From positions 1-64,000 of the forward strand of contig JBJXFF010000114.1 in NCBI GenBank assembly GCA_046153945.1: a stretch of 64,000 bases of DNA. The letters are read 5' to 3'. Both the position numbers and the translations under genes were made by a program. Positions within the stretch are counted from its first letter, which is position 1. Every line of letters starts with the position of its first letter. Source of the stretch: SXOA01 sp046153945 (GTDB lineage: Bacteria > Planctomycetota > Planctomycetia > Pirellulales > Pirellulaceae). Below are positions 9,077 through 17,129 of this stretch, piece by piece. The notes under the pieces are model-generated. The model was not told the DNA's origin. It ran no database searches and was given only the letters and a program-made list of their open reading frames with translations.

Positions 9077-9649
9077 TCACGAATCTCGCATCCGCTTCAC
9101 CAAACTTCGCCAGTTCTTGCAGGACCACTCTAGCGAAGGCGGGAGTGGCGGTTCGACCCCTTGTTTTTTGCAGCGTTCTGCAAGTGTTTTGGCGGCATCA
9201 ACAGCCTCGCGATTGTGTTTCAGACGGGGTCCTTCAACGGTTTCATCGGTTTTGCCCGTCATAAGATACTCAATCCAGTTTTCCAAGCGGTCCTTTGCGA
9301 AGATGAAAACTACTTGTTTGAACTCTTCGTCTGTTACTCCATTTGACCTTGCAACCTTTCGAAACGCTTCAACCAACTCGTCGCCATTAGCCATATCGTC
9401 GTCCAGGTCTGCCCAGACGATCAGCGTTGTATCTCCCCCTGCTTGGAGACAGGCTTTCAACTCTTTTGGCATTTGTTCAATGAGGTTCTTTCGGCCCTTG
9501 CCATTTACGGACCGAATAACGTTGCTTCCCTTCCAAGGTCGTACCCAAGGCAGCTTCAATGCTTTCAGCAACGAGTTTATGAAAACTGGATCGATGCTCC
9601 TTCCTCTTTCGCCTTCATGAAGGCAGACAATTTGCGTGCGACTAGCCAT
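9077..9649 (-). CDS. TOPRIM-like putative nuclease, partner of the AAA ATPase
   Basis: A 190-residue protein whose acidic residues follow a TOPRIM layout: an N-terminal beta strand ending in the glutamate motif (IVCLHEGERG, E12-E14), a second strand ending in WADLDDD (D81, D83-D85), and a later KDRLENWIEYL motif (E123, W125) resembling the E-x-W signature of DUF4276/RloB-type proteins. The start overlaps the ATPase stop by eight bases, so the two are co-translated. ATPase plus TOPRIM pairs are the core of OLD, PARIS (AriAB) and RloAB-like anti-phage systems. The fold is inferred from motif spacing. Confidence 0.55.
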   Translation of the reverse strand: MASRTQIVCLHEGERGRSIDPVFINSLLKALKLPWVRPWKGSNVIRSVNGKGRKNLIEQMPKELKACLQAGGDTTLIVWADLDDDMANGDELVEAFRKVARSNGVTDEEFKQVVFIFAKDRLENWIEYLMTGKTDETVEGPRLKHNREAVDAAKTLAERCKKQGVEPPLPPSLEWSCKNWRSLVKRMRDS

Positions 9650-10739
9650 TGACCCACCCCCTTGCGATTGCTTCAGCAGGAGAGAGGCCCTCAGGTATCT
9701 TCAACGGACTAATTCGGGTCGGTGAACAATGGTTGTCTCGCCAAAGGTAAATTCCCGATTCCTCACCTGCAGTTCCGAGCACCTCAGGATGATGGGAAAT
9801 GAGGATTGCCTGATGTGTGTCATCGAGTAATTCCCGCATCGACAGAACCCAAGGCTGAAGCTCTGGAAGACCGACATAGTTGTCTGGTTCATCGATAAAC
9901 AGGGTGCTGGCTGCGCCTGTCTCCATTGCTGCTCGAACCATATACAGGCCAACCAACGATTTTTCTCCATCAGACAACTGATGGAAAAACAACGGTTCAA
10001 TTCCATCGAATCGCAACTGAAGTGCCTTGGTATTCAGTCCCGCATCCACCATTTTGAACGCCTTAAAATCCGGCCATACTTCTTGCAGCGACTCTCGCAA
10101 AGCATCGGTCCATTCCTGCTCCTGAGCCAGTGCTCGATACCACGATGTCAGGTTGGTCAAATGAAACGCTGGGCTTCTTGCTTCGCCTTTGCTTTCCGCT
10201 TCCATCCCACGAGGATTTGGACGCAGAATCAGAAGCTTTGCAAATGTATCCTGAAGAATTTGAATGTCACTGAGTGCGCCGGCAGGTTGAATCGCGCCCA
10301 ATGCCGCTCGTCGCCAGTCGAGTGGAAATCCAGTTTGAGTGCCATCTCGTTTCTGAAATCTCACACCGTCGAGATCGCGAGAAAAAAGCTCGCGATCATC
10401 ACACTTAGCTTGCTCAAGAATGACGCGTGGTTTCTCGTCACTGTCCACTTGCTCCAAGTGAATCTTGTATTGAAATCGATGCCCTTCAGAGTTGACTTCC
10501 AACTCAAACTCCTGTTGGGTGCTTTTGAGCCATCTCGTAAACTCCAAAGAGCGAATATCTTTGTCACTATCTCCACCAAGGTAGGCATCGCCAATGGCGA
10601 GATCGCAGATCAATTTTAGGACGTCGAAGACGGAACTCTTGCCTGCTCCATTCGGGCCGCAAAGCACACCGAAAGAATCGAATTTTGCTTCAAACGCTAC
10701 GAGGCACTTAAAGTTGTTTGCGTAGAGTCGCGTTATCAT
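9642..10739 (-). CDS. AAA/ABC-type ATPase (OLD/AriA/RloA-like)
   Basis: A 365-residue SMC/ABC-like ATPase. Walker A is GPNGAGKSS (residues 28-36) after the MITRLYANNFKCL strand typical of AAA_15/AAA_21 proteins. There is a signature-like LSDGEKSLVGLYM, a Walker B STLFIDEPDNYV and a switch histidine in ILISHHPEVL. Residues 45-240 form an insert without recognised domain. The gene is first in a two-gene operon with the TOPRIM-like protein. Stand-alone ATPases of this kind next to small TOPRIM proteins are usual in phage-defence modules, where the ATPase senses a trigger and controls the nuclease. Confidence 0.8.
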   Translation of the reverse strand: MITRLYANNFKCLVAFEAKFDSFGVLCGPNGAGKSSVFDVLKLICDLAIGDAYLGGDSDKDIRSLEFTRWLKSTQQEFELEVNSEGHRFQYKIHLEQVDSDEKPRVILEQAKCDDRELFSRDLDGVRFQKRDGTQTGFPLDWRRAALGAIQPAGALSDIQILQDTFAKLLILRPNPRGMEAESKGEARSPAFHLTNLTSWYRALAQEQEWTDALRESLQEVWPDFKAFKMVDAGLNTKALQLRFDGIEPLFFHQLSDGEKSLVGLYMVRAAMETGAASTLFIDEPDNYVGLPELQPWVLSMRELLDDTHQAILISHHPEVLGTAGEESGIYLWRDNHCSPTRISPLKIPEGLSPAEAIARGWVNG

Positions 10740-11057
10740 TGTGGCTCAACTCTTTAAAGGAGTGTTCTGGTTGTGATCATGGCTAAATGCTTACCGCCCA
10801 AAAATCGGAACGTGAAGGTATTTAGGGGATTCCCTGCGGCGTTCCAGCTATTCTAGCGAATTGCCGGCTTGGTGGAGCACGGTGAGGATGATACGGCCGA
10901 CGGGAATGCATGAAGATGGTGGCACTTTGGCCGCGTTTTTCATTGTCTCTGATGTCCCAATGCAATCGGGCAAATGACAAGAGGTAAAGCTCAAATTTCC
11001 AGGTGCGAGGGGGAAGCGGGCGGGCCCTGGGGGATGGCCCGAATCGCCCCTCGGCCC

Positions 11058-11258
11058 GCAAGAAAAGTAGGCCGTCAGTCCTCTGGCGAGCCCCGAGAGT
11101 TCGGTATCCATGCGGGAAGACGTGGAGCGGCGAAGGGACGTTGCCTCGGGAGCTGGGGAAAGGCACTTCGGCGCGATGATTTCCCGCGTCGAGTGTTCTT
11201 TGGCCTGCCGCCTCAACCCTGATGGCTCGCGAAGGGACTCGCGGCCTACTTTTCTTGC
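11058..11258. repeat. inverted repeat with 17-base perfect arms
   Basis: Arms at 11058-11074 (GCAAGAAAAGTAGGCCG) and 11242-11258 are exact reverse complements, separated by about 167 bases of GC-rich DNA. This could be a degenerate mobile repeat unit or a long hairpin. Confidence 0.7.
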
Positions 11259-11278
11259 CGCCCCCGGCGGGCATGTTC

Positions 11279-11406
11279 GGCGCGGGTCTCCCGACCCAGT
11301 CGAAGCGGCCGACCGAAGGTCTCCTCTTCGGGGCGGCGCGTGACCAGCCGAAGGAGACCTGCGGTCGGAGTGGTGGCACGGTCAGAGACCGGCCACAACA
11401 GGGGGG
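11279..11406. repeat. composite intergenic repeat, copy 1
   Basis: This unit starts with GCGCGGGTCTCCCGACCCAG and ends with GGTGGCACGGTCAGAGACCG followed by GCCACAAC. Both ends are GC-rich dyads built on GGTCTC/GAGACC. Related sequence is found at 12161-12198 (end part only) and 13091-13200 (complete unit). Confidence 0.7.
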
Positions 11407-11414
11407 GCGGCCAT

Positions 11415-11843
11415 TTACGGCTGTGTCGCGCCGGGCAAGGTTGCCGCGACATCGGAGGGGGTGAGGGCTGGAACCTTGCTGCTCGCGAAACCGCGAGGAT
11501 CGCGGGTCACGATGGCATCGACGCCGGCCTGTACTGCGCTGGCAATTTGCAGGTTGTCCTCGAAATCCGGTCCAGCAAGTGATTGCGCCGCGAGCAACGT
11601 TGTCTGATCGGTAGGGATAATGTCGAGCGTCGCCAGGCAGGCTTGCACGGCGGCTTGGGCTGCCGGAAGGCCCGCCTATTTGCGTATCACGTAGAAAACG
11701 GTGGGGAGCGAAAATGCGGCGGCGAAGGCCCTGATCTGCCCGCGGTGATGTGCCTCCCAAATGGCCGCGGCATCTGCCGCCCACGGCACACGTTTGAGGA
11801 GCAGGTCCAAGAGGACGCTGGTATCGATCAGATACTGCTTCAT
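11415..11843 (-). pseudogene. VapC-type PIN-domain toxin interrupted by an in-frame amber codon
   Basis: Translation from the ATG at 11843 gives MKQYLIDTSVLLDLLLKR, the first acidic motif of a PIN nuclease, then FYVIRK and a TAG at 11678-11676. The same frame continues with AGLPAAQAAVQ and the C-terminal PIN motifs DFEDNLQIASA and DAIVTRDPRGF to the stop at 11415. No frameshift is present; a single CAG-to-TAG change would explain the interruption. The ATG overlaps the antitoxin stop as ATGA. An intact PIN protein cleaves RNA. The truncated 55-residue product would lack the later acidic residues, so the toxin is probably inactive. Confidence 0.8.
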
Positions 11844-12088
11844 CCGTACTTTTCCGTGCGATGCTCCTCCATCCACTGTTTGACAGTCTCATCATCGGGA
11901 GGCGAACTCGTTCCTGCCCCGATGCCCAGTACATCTGCTGCGGGAAGGCCTCTCCGATGCGGATACGGGGTGCTTTGCGGCTTCACGGTCACAATGAAAT
12001 CGGCCATCCCTAGCGGCACATCGGGAGGCAGCGTAAGGACGACCTGGCGGTCATCCTTCACGTCGGCGGTCAAATGGAGAACTGTCAT
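11840..12088 (-). CDS. antitoxin of the VapC/PIN pair
   Basis: An 82-residue protein starting MTVLHLTADVKDDRQVVLTLP, a short beta-rich N-terminus, followed by VPLGMADFIVTVKP and a charged tail ending MEEHRTEKYG. The position immediately upstream of, and overlapping, the PIN gene marks it as the cognate antitoxin. The ATG at 12088 is chosen; the upstream open frame runs through repeat DNA. With the toxin interrupted, the antitoxin may remain as an orphan. Confidence 0.6.
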   Translation of the reverse strand: MTVLHLTADVKDDRQVVLTLPPDVPLGMADFIVTVKPQSTPYPHRRGLPAADVLGIGAGTSSPPDDETVKQWMEEHRTEKYG

Positions 12089-12160
12089 TCGTTGATTCCT
12101 TGCTTTCAGTATACCACCACCCCGGCAGAAAGGCGCTCGGCCGGATGAGAGAGACCGGGC

Positions 12161-12198
12161 GGTGGCACGGTCGGGAGACCGGCCACAACAGGGGCCGG
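12161..12198. repeat. composite intergenic repeat, partial copy
   Basis: GGTGGCACGGTCGGGAGACC followed by GGCCACAACAGGGGCC matches the right end of the 11279-11406 unit with a few differences. Confidence 0.7.
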
Positions 12199-12245
12199 TT
12201 CCGCCTGCGCGGCGGGTGGCATGGATGCCATTTTGCCACCTCATA

Positions 12246-12480
12246 GACCGCACAAAAATCTTCTAAAATCTAACGGCCGGGGCTTGCCAGTGCCAATGAG
12301 TATGTGTATAATTGTACAAAATGCGGCGGAGCTGCGCTGTGTTGATGGCGGCGGGCTGCGCGGGCCAGGGAGGGCATGCTCTTTTCCAATTGGGTTGTAA
12401 TGGCGTGAAAGGTTCCTTTGAGGGGACGGATAAGTCCTGCGCATGTGTTTGAAAAAGGCTTATAAAATCTGGAATACACC
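12246..12480. repeat. diverged ~235-bp element, copy A
   Basis: It shares with copy B (12845-13080) blocks in the same order: AAAAATCTTC, CCAGTGCCAAT, a TGTATAATTGTACAAA dyad, a GCGGCGGAGCTGC block, TTTTCC followed by GGTTGT, and TAAGTCCTGCGCA. The colinear but imperfect match suggests an old duplication of a regulatory leader, non-coding RNA or MITE-like element. Confidence 0.6.
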
Positions 12481-12733
12481 CACCTGAAGGGGTGATAAGG
12501 ACGTGAATGAAGATAAGGGCTGATTCACTGTTTCATGAGCCGTAAATCGTTTCGTCGCCGGGGCTTGTGCGCGCCGCTGAATTAAAGAAAAGAACGTGAA
12601 TCCTGTGAATCTAACTGGGGCGCTGGTGGCTTATCGGCGCTTATCAGCTACTCGCATTGGATGCAGCCCTGAAGTGTCGCTAGTGATTTGGGCCAGATGG
12701 AAGCTGGAGCGTTTCTCGTTCCCATTCGGCGAA

Positions 12734-12815
12734 GACACCAGCCTGACGCGCAAGCGAAGGAAACGTGTCCACACCGATGGAGGCCTGTCCTTCGCTTGCG
12801 CTTCAGGCTGGTGTC
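12734..12815. repeat. REP-like inverted repeat, 28-base arms
   Basis: Arms 12734-12761 (GACACCAGCCTGACGCGCAA...) and 12788-12815 are reverse complements with one mismatch and a 26-base loop. Intergenic repeats with an AGCGCAAGCGA core are widespread in planctomycete genomes, to my recollection. Confidence 0.8.
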
Positions 12816-12844
12816 GTACTGTCAACTCGCTGCCACCGTAGGGG

Positions 12845-13080
12845 GACCGGAAAAATCTTCCGAATTCTGGCAGCCCGTGCCGGCCAGTGCCAATACGTTC
12901 AGTATACAATAATACAAACACGGCGAAGCTGCACGGTGTTGTTACCGGCGGAGCTTGGCGGTCCAGGGAAAGTGTGATCTTTTCCGATACGGTTGTCAAA
13001 GTGAAAATAGCTCCGCTGAGGAGATCCCTAAGTCCTGCGCAGCCGCGGGAAAAACGCTGATCAAAAACGGGAGGAATCAC
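12845..13080. repeat. diverged ~235-bp element, copy B
   Basis: Colinear with copy A, including AAAAATCTTC, CCAGTGCCAAT, GTATACAATAATACAAA, CGGCGAAGCTGC, TTTTCC followed by GGTTGT, and TAAGTCCTGCGCA. A weaker relative with the palindrome ATACAATTGTAT lies near 50.48 kb. Confidence 0.6.
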
Positions 13081-13090
13081 CGCACTGCTC

Positions 13091-13200
13091 GGCGCGGGTC
13101 TCCCGACCCAGCCGAAACGCCTGAGCGGAGGTCTCCTCGGCAAAGTGCGGCAGCAGACCTTCGGTCGCGAGGGTGACACGGTCGGGAGTCCGTGCCACAA
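13091..13200. repeat. composite intergenic repeat, copy 2
   Basis: It starts GGCGCGGGTCTCCCGACCCA and ends with GACACGGTCGGGAGTCCGTG, a dyad. It matches the 11279-11406 unit in order and orientation but is diverged in the middle. Confidence 0.7.
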
Positions 13201-13389
13201 AAGGTCTGGGGTTACTTTGTTGCGCCCTTTTTCGGCCACCATTCAATCATTCGGGGCGTGAACGATTTTGAAGTTTCGCACCGTTACTGATTCGTAATTT
13301 TTTTGGCAATTGCCAGGATAGGTAGATTGGGACATAGTTGGACCATCGCATTACCGGAGTCCGTCTTCTTCGCGAAAGTGCTCTTCCCA

Positions 13390-15342
13390 ATGGGTCAAGC
13401 TTCACCAGGTGCCTCCTCCGAGACTGACATTCCACGAGGCGACCTGCGCGGATTTCAGCGGTATATCCTCAATGACATCCTCTCTGGTTTTTTGGTATTT
13501 CTCATTGCGCTTCCTCTGTGTCTGGGTATCGCGATAGCCAGCGGGTATCCAGCAATCGCGGGAGTTTTTACTGCTATCGTCGGGGCCGTCGTTACCACGC
13601 TGATCAGTAACTCTGAACTCACCATCAAGGGGCCCGCGGCCGGCTTGATCGTGATCGTGCTGGGAGCGATTACCGATTTCAAGGACATTCTTGGCGACAA
13701 TCCCGAAGCGGCCCTTCAGGCCTATAAAATGGCTTTAGCCGTCGGATTTGTCGCCGGTCTGTTGCAGATCGCCCTGGCCCTTTGCCGCCTGGGATTTCTG
13801 GGTGAGTTTTTTCCAACTTCCGCGGTCCACGGGATGCTGGCCGCCATCGGGGTGATCATCTTCGCCAAGCAGATCCATGTCGTTCTGGGAGTCCCCGACG
13901 TTAAAGGGGATCCACTCCACTTGCTGGCCCGTATTCCCCGGTCCATTTGGGAATTGAATCCACAAATTGCCGTCATTGGAGTGGTCAGCCTGGCAATTCT
14001 CTTTCTGTGGCCTCTGGTCAAGAACAAATATTTACGCCGAGTGCCGGCTGCGCTGCTGGTGATTCTTGTCGCAATCCCGTTGGGGTACTGGTTTGATCTC
14101 TCGCGTGAACATACCTATTCCTTCGCCGGGCACCCCTATCGCCTGAGTGAGAATTTCCTGGTCAATGTCCCCAAGAATCTTGTGGCGGCGATGGCGCACC
14201 CCGATTTTTCGGCACTGCAACATTTGGTTGCCTGGAAGTGGGTAATTCTCTTCACGCTGATTGGCAGCTTGGAATCGTTGCTCAGCGCCAAGGCGGTAGA
14301 CTTGCTCGATCCCTGGAAACGCAAAACGAACTTTAATCGAGACATTCTGGCTGTTGGTATTGCCAATACTCTGGCGTCCGCGATTGGCGGCTTGCCGATG
14401 ATCTCGGAAATTGTTCGCAGCAAGGCGAATATTGATAACGGTGCGCGTACCAGGTTCGCGGATTTGTGGCATGGTTTATTTCTACTATTGTTCGTCGCCT
14501 TAGTACCTGGCCTGATTCACCAGATACCGCTGGCGGCGCTAGCCGCTATGCTCGTTTACACTGGCATTCGCCTTGCGCATCCGCGTGAGTTTTTGCACGT
14601 CTATCACATTGGCAAGGAGCAATTGCTGGTATTTGTTAGCACCCTGATTGGCGTTCTGGCCACTGACTTGCTGATCGGCATTGGCATCGGCGTTGCGGTG
14701 AAGTTTGCTGTCCACCTCTTCAATGGCGTACCTGTAACGGCACTATTCAAGCCTTATCTGGACATCGAGGAGATTAGAGAGAACACATTTCTGGTGCGTG
14801 CCAGCGGTTCGGCCGTGTTCAGTAATTGGATTCCCTTCAAGCGGCAACTCGAGGAAATCGGCCTGGGTAGAAAGAACAATGTGATTGTCGATTTGTCGGA
14901 TACAAAGCTCGTCGATCACAATGTGATGGAAAAGCTGCATGAAATGCAGCGTGACTTTGAACAAGAAGGGCTTTCGCTGACTATCAGCGGATTGGATCTT
15001 CACCGCGCTGCTTCGGAACATGAATTCGCGACCAGAAAACGGAGCCTCAAGCCACTCCGTCGCGTTACCATCGTGGCCGACGCCAGCTTGCAAGATCGGC
15101 TGCTTGGGGACATCGCCCGACTGGGAGCGTCGGGATACACGCTGACTCCCTGTATCGGAGCCGGGCGGCGCGATCTAGCTGCCGGAGGCCCGCCGCGAGA
15201 TTCACAAATTCGCATCGAGATTGTCGCGCCGCGTCCTACAAGCGAGGCGATTCTGGACTATCTGCGCCGCGAAATCCTGCGCGAGCATCAGGTTACCGCT
15301 TGTGTTGAAACGGTGGATGTTGTGAATCCTGACCAGTTCTAG
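13390..15342 (+). CDS. SulP-family anion transporter with STAS and C-terminal PII-like domain
   Basis: A 650-residue membrane protein. Residues 20-445 are the SulP core with about a dozen hydrophobic segments and family motifs (ILSGFLVFLIALPLCLGIAI, TIKGPAAGLIVIV, GLPMISEIVRS). Residues 448-550 resemble a STAS domain (SNWIPFKRQLEEI, NVIVDLSDTKLVDH). Residues 553-650 read as a PII/SbtB-like domain: a VTIVADASLQDRLL strand-helix, GASGYTLTPCIGAG before a flexible loop, and IRIEIVAP with a final helix. Some SulP proteins (BicA) import bicarbonate and SbtB-type PII proteins control such uptake, so a bicarbonate carrier with a built-in regulator is plausible but inferred. The start ATG at 13390 gives a normal cytoplasmic N-terminus; the frame is open to 13303. 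Confidence 0.85.
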   Translation: MGQASPGASSETDIPRGDLRGFQRYILNDILSGFLVFLIALPLCLGIAIASGYPAIAGVFTAIVGAVVTTLISNSELTIKGPAAGLIVIVLGAITDFKDILGDNPEAALQAYKMALAVGFVAGLLQIALALCRLGFLGEFFPTSAVHGMLAAIGVIIFAKQIHVVLGVPDVKGDPLHLLARIPRSIWELNPQIAVIGVVSLAILFLWPLVKNKYLRRVPAALLVILVAIPLGYWFDLSREHTYSFAGHPYRLSENFLVNVPKNLVAAMAHPDFSALQHLVAWKWVILFTLIGSLESLLSAKAVDLLDPWKRKTNFNRDILAVGIANTLASAIGGLPMISEIVRSKANIDNGARTRFADLWHGLFLLLFVALVPGLIHQIPLAALAAMLVYTGIRLAHPREFLHVYHIGKEQLLVFVSTLIGVLATDLLIGIGIGVAVKFAVHLFNGVPVTALFKPYLDIEEIRENTFLVRASGSAVFSNWIPFKRQLEEIGLGRKNNVIVDLSDTKLVDHNVMEKLHEMQRDFEQEGLSLTISGLDLHRAASEHEFATRKRSLKPLRRVTIVADASLQDRLLGDIARLGASGYTLTPCIGAGRRDLAAGGPPRDSQIRIEIVAPRPTSEAILDYLRREILREHQVTACVETVDVVNPDQF

Positions 15343-15367
15343 TTTGGGCTTAAGTGGTGATGTCTGA

Positions 15368-15520
15368 CTGAACCTGCTCCTCTACCTGGCAAAACAGCGC
15401 GAGTCTTTGGAAGGCAAGCTCGTCATCGACTGGGAATCGCTGCACGCGAAGTACAATCCCGGCAATGGACAAAAGCCGCAACGGGGCCAAGCGGGAAAGT
15501 TAACGGGAGCCACGGAATGA
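15368..15520 (+). pseudogene. short coding-like remnant, unidentified
   Basis: An open frame of 50 codons without start codon begins after a stop at 15365-15367 and ends at the TGA at 15518. Its translation (NLLLYLAKQRESLEGK, then LVIDWESLHAKYNPGNGQ) has protein-like composition. It may be the C-terminal scrap of a deleted gene downstream of the SulP gene. I cannot name the parent family. Confidence 0.3.
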
Positions 15521-15606
15521 ATACGGACAGGAATTCCGTTCATCGTGGCTTCATGCTGCCTTGGTCCGCGAAATTCCGTGTTTCATCCCTGGCCAAGACT
15601 CCTCAA

Positions 15607-16953
15607 CTACTTGGCGTCCGCAGGCTCGTTCTTGGCTAACTCCGTGCTGAGATATTCCACGGCCTTCTGGACCTGCTTGTCAATCTTTCGAGCGGCGGAG
15701 GGAGCGGGTTCTTTAGGCTTGGCCGCAATCAAGTCTCGCGACTTGCGGTCGGCAAAGTACTCCTCCACCTCCGCGTCGGTCAGCTTCACTTCAAAGCCTT
15801 CACTCGGCTTCACGCCCCATTCGTCAGTCTCCTTGGATCCCTCCTCGCGGTGGATGTTCTGTCCGCTCGGCCGCTTGTAGCCGGCGGTCGTGAGCTTCAT
15901 GGCGCTCTTGCCATCGTCGAGTTCGATGATGTTTTGCACGCTTCCCTTCCCCCAGGTTCGCTCTCCGATGATGACGGCTTTCTTATGATCCTGTAGACAG
16001 GCGGACAGGATTTCGCTGGCACTGGCGCTGGAGTGATTCACGAGCACGGCTATCGGAAAGCCTTCAAAGGTCCCTTCCTTCTTTGCTTCCCACTTCCGTT
16101 CGAGTGTATTGCGACCGGCCGTGCTGACAATCCGTCCTTCGGCGACAAAGAAATCGGCAATTTCAATCGCCGAGGTAAGCAAGCCGCCAGGATTCCAGCG
16201 CAGGTCCAGAATCAGTCCCTTCACTCCACTGGTCGATAGCTGCTGCATGGCGCTCCGGACTTCGTCCGAAGTATGGCGCGAAAACGTCGTGATGCGGATA
16301 TAGCCTATCTTTTTCTGTTCATCGAGAAGGAAGTCCCAGGTGTCGTCCCCTTTCCGATGGTCGCCGATGACGGAGTCGACGCGAATCAGTTCGCGGGTCA
16401 CATCCTTGGTGTCTTTCGAGCCGTCGGCAAGATGCGAGACATTCAGTTTTACCGAGGTCCCCAGCTTCCCCTTGATCCGCTTGATCGCCTCATCCATCGT
16501 GATCCCCTTGGTCGGCTGGCCGTCGATTTCGGTAATCGTGTCGCCGCCGCGGATGCCGGCCCGATAGGCGGGAGTGCCGTAGAGGGGCGTGGTGACAACC
16601 AGTTCGCCCGACTCGGTGGAGACGGTGATGCCGATTCCTCCGAATTCGTTCTCGACGCTGTTTTTGAACTTCTCAAGGTCGGAGGGGGCGATGTAGCTGC
16701 TGTGCGGGTCCAGTTTGGCGAGCATCCCCTTGATTGCTCCTTCCATCAGCTCGCGGCGGTCCACGTCCTTGACGTAGTTCCGCTCGACCTGGTCGAGCGC
16801 GTCGGCAAATAACCGCAACAATTCCAAATCCTTGTCAGCCTTGACCTGCTCCAGACTCTTGTCCGGTTTGGCGGGCTCGTCGGCCCTTGTGGATAAAGCG
16901 GTAGCGAACAGGAGCAGCAGCGCGGCGTAGTGCCAGAGGGGCGATAACTTCAT
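15607..16953 (-). CDS. S41-family C-terminal processing protease (CtpA/Tsp-like)
   Basis: A 448-residue exported serine protease. A signal peptide (MKLSPLWHYAALLLLFATAL) is followed by an N-terminal helical part, a PDZ domain (around 105-190, with FGGIGITVSTESGELVV and GIRGGDTITEIDGQP) and the S41 catalytic domain with LDLRWNPGGLL, NHSSASASEILSACLQDH (catalytic Ser in SASE) and GERTWGKGSVQ (catalytic Lys). These proteases trim or degrade periplasmic proteins from their C-termini. The ATG at 16953 matches the signal peptide. It diverges from lhgO across about 176 bp. Confidence 0.93.
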   Translation of the reverse strand: MKLSPLWHYAALLLLFATALSTRADEPAKPDKSLEQVKADKDLELLRLFADALDQVERNYVKDVDRRELMEGAIKGMLAKLDPHSSYIAPSDLEKFKNSVENEFGGIGITVSTESGELVVTTPLYGTPAYRAGIRGGDTITEIDGQPTKGITMDEAIKRIKGKLGTSVKLNVSHLADGSKDTKDVTRELIRVDSVIGDHRKGDDTWDFLLDEQKKIGYIRITTFSRHTSDEVRSAMQQLSTSGVKGLILDLRWNPGGLLTSAIEIADFFVAEGRIVSTAGRNTLERKWEAKKEGTFEGFPIAVLVNHSSASASEILSACLQDHKKAVIIGERTWGKGSVQNIIELDDGKSAMKLTTAGYKRPSGQNIHREEGSKETDEWGVKPSEGFEVKLTDAEVEEYFADRKSRDLIAAKPKEPAPSAARKIDKQVQKAVEYLSTELAKNEPADAK

Positions 16954-17129
16954 GACTGGGCTCGGGGCCAATGGTGAAGGAAGGTACGGCATCTCAAGTA
17001 TAGGCGACGGGAACGGGGTCGGGAGGGGTTTTCGCGGCCGTGGGGTATCAATGTCGCGATTGATCGTTGCCCGCGAAAACTCCTCCCGACCCCTTTCGCA
17101 GCGCCTCGTCAAACCGCTAAAACTGCCGC

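Larger units (their letters stand above)
10740..11414. other. gene-free, repeat-bearing intergenic stretch
   Basis: I see no convincing gene in these 675 bases. Open frames exist on both strands but are low-complexity, rich in Arg, Pro and Gly, and coincide with inverted repeats and with a composite repeat that recurs at 12.16 and 13.09 kb. The part nearest the ATPase start should hold that operon's promoter. Confidence 0.6.
12089..13389. other. 1.3-kb gene-free repeat region
   Basis: No credible coding region is visible on either strand. The stretch holds a partial composite repeat (12161-12198), two diverged copies of a roughly 235-bp element (12246-12480 and 12845-13080), a 28-base inverted repeat between them (12734-12815) and a full composite repeat (13091-13200). 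The last 190 bases before the SulP gene should carry its promoter. Confidence 0.7.

Noticed and set aside
11415..11843. Amber read-through or pyrrolysine insertion in the PIN gene
   Set aside because: No pyrrolysine genes or recoding element are visible in the window, and a simple CAG-to-TAG change explains it.
10822..11934. 370-codon open frame on the minus strand over the VapC region
   Set aside because: It runs through repeats, with low-complexity Arg/Pro/Gly composition; the PIN-domain motifs are in another frame.
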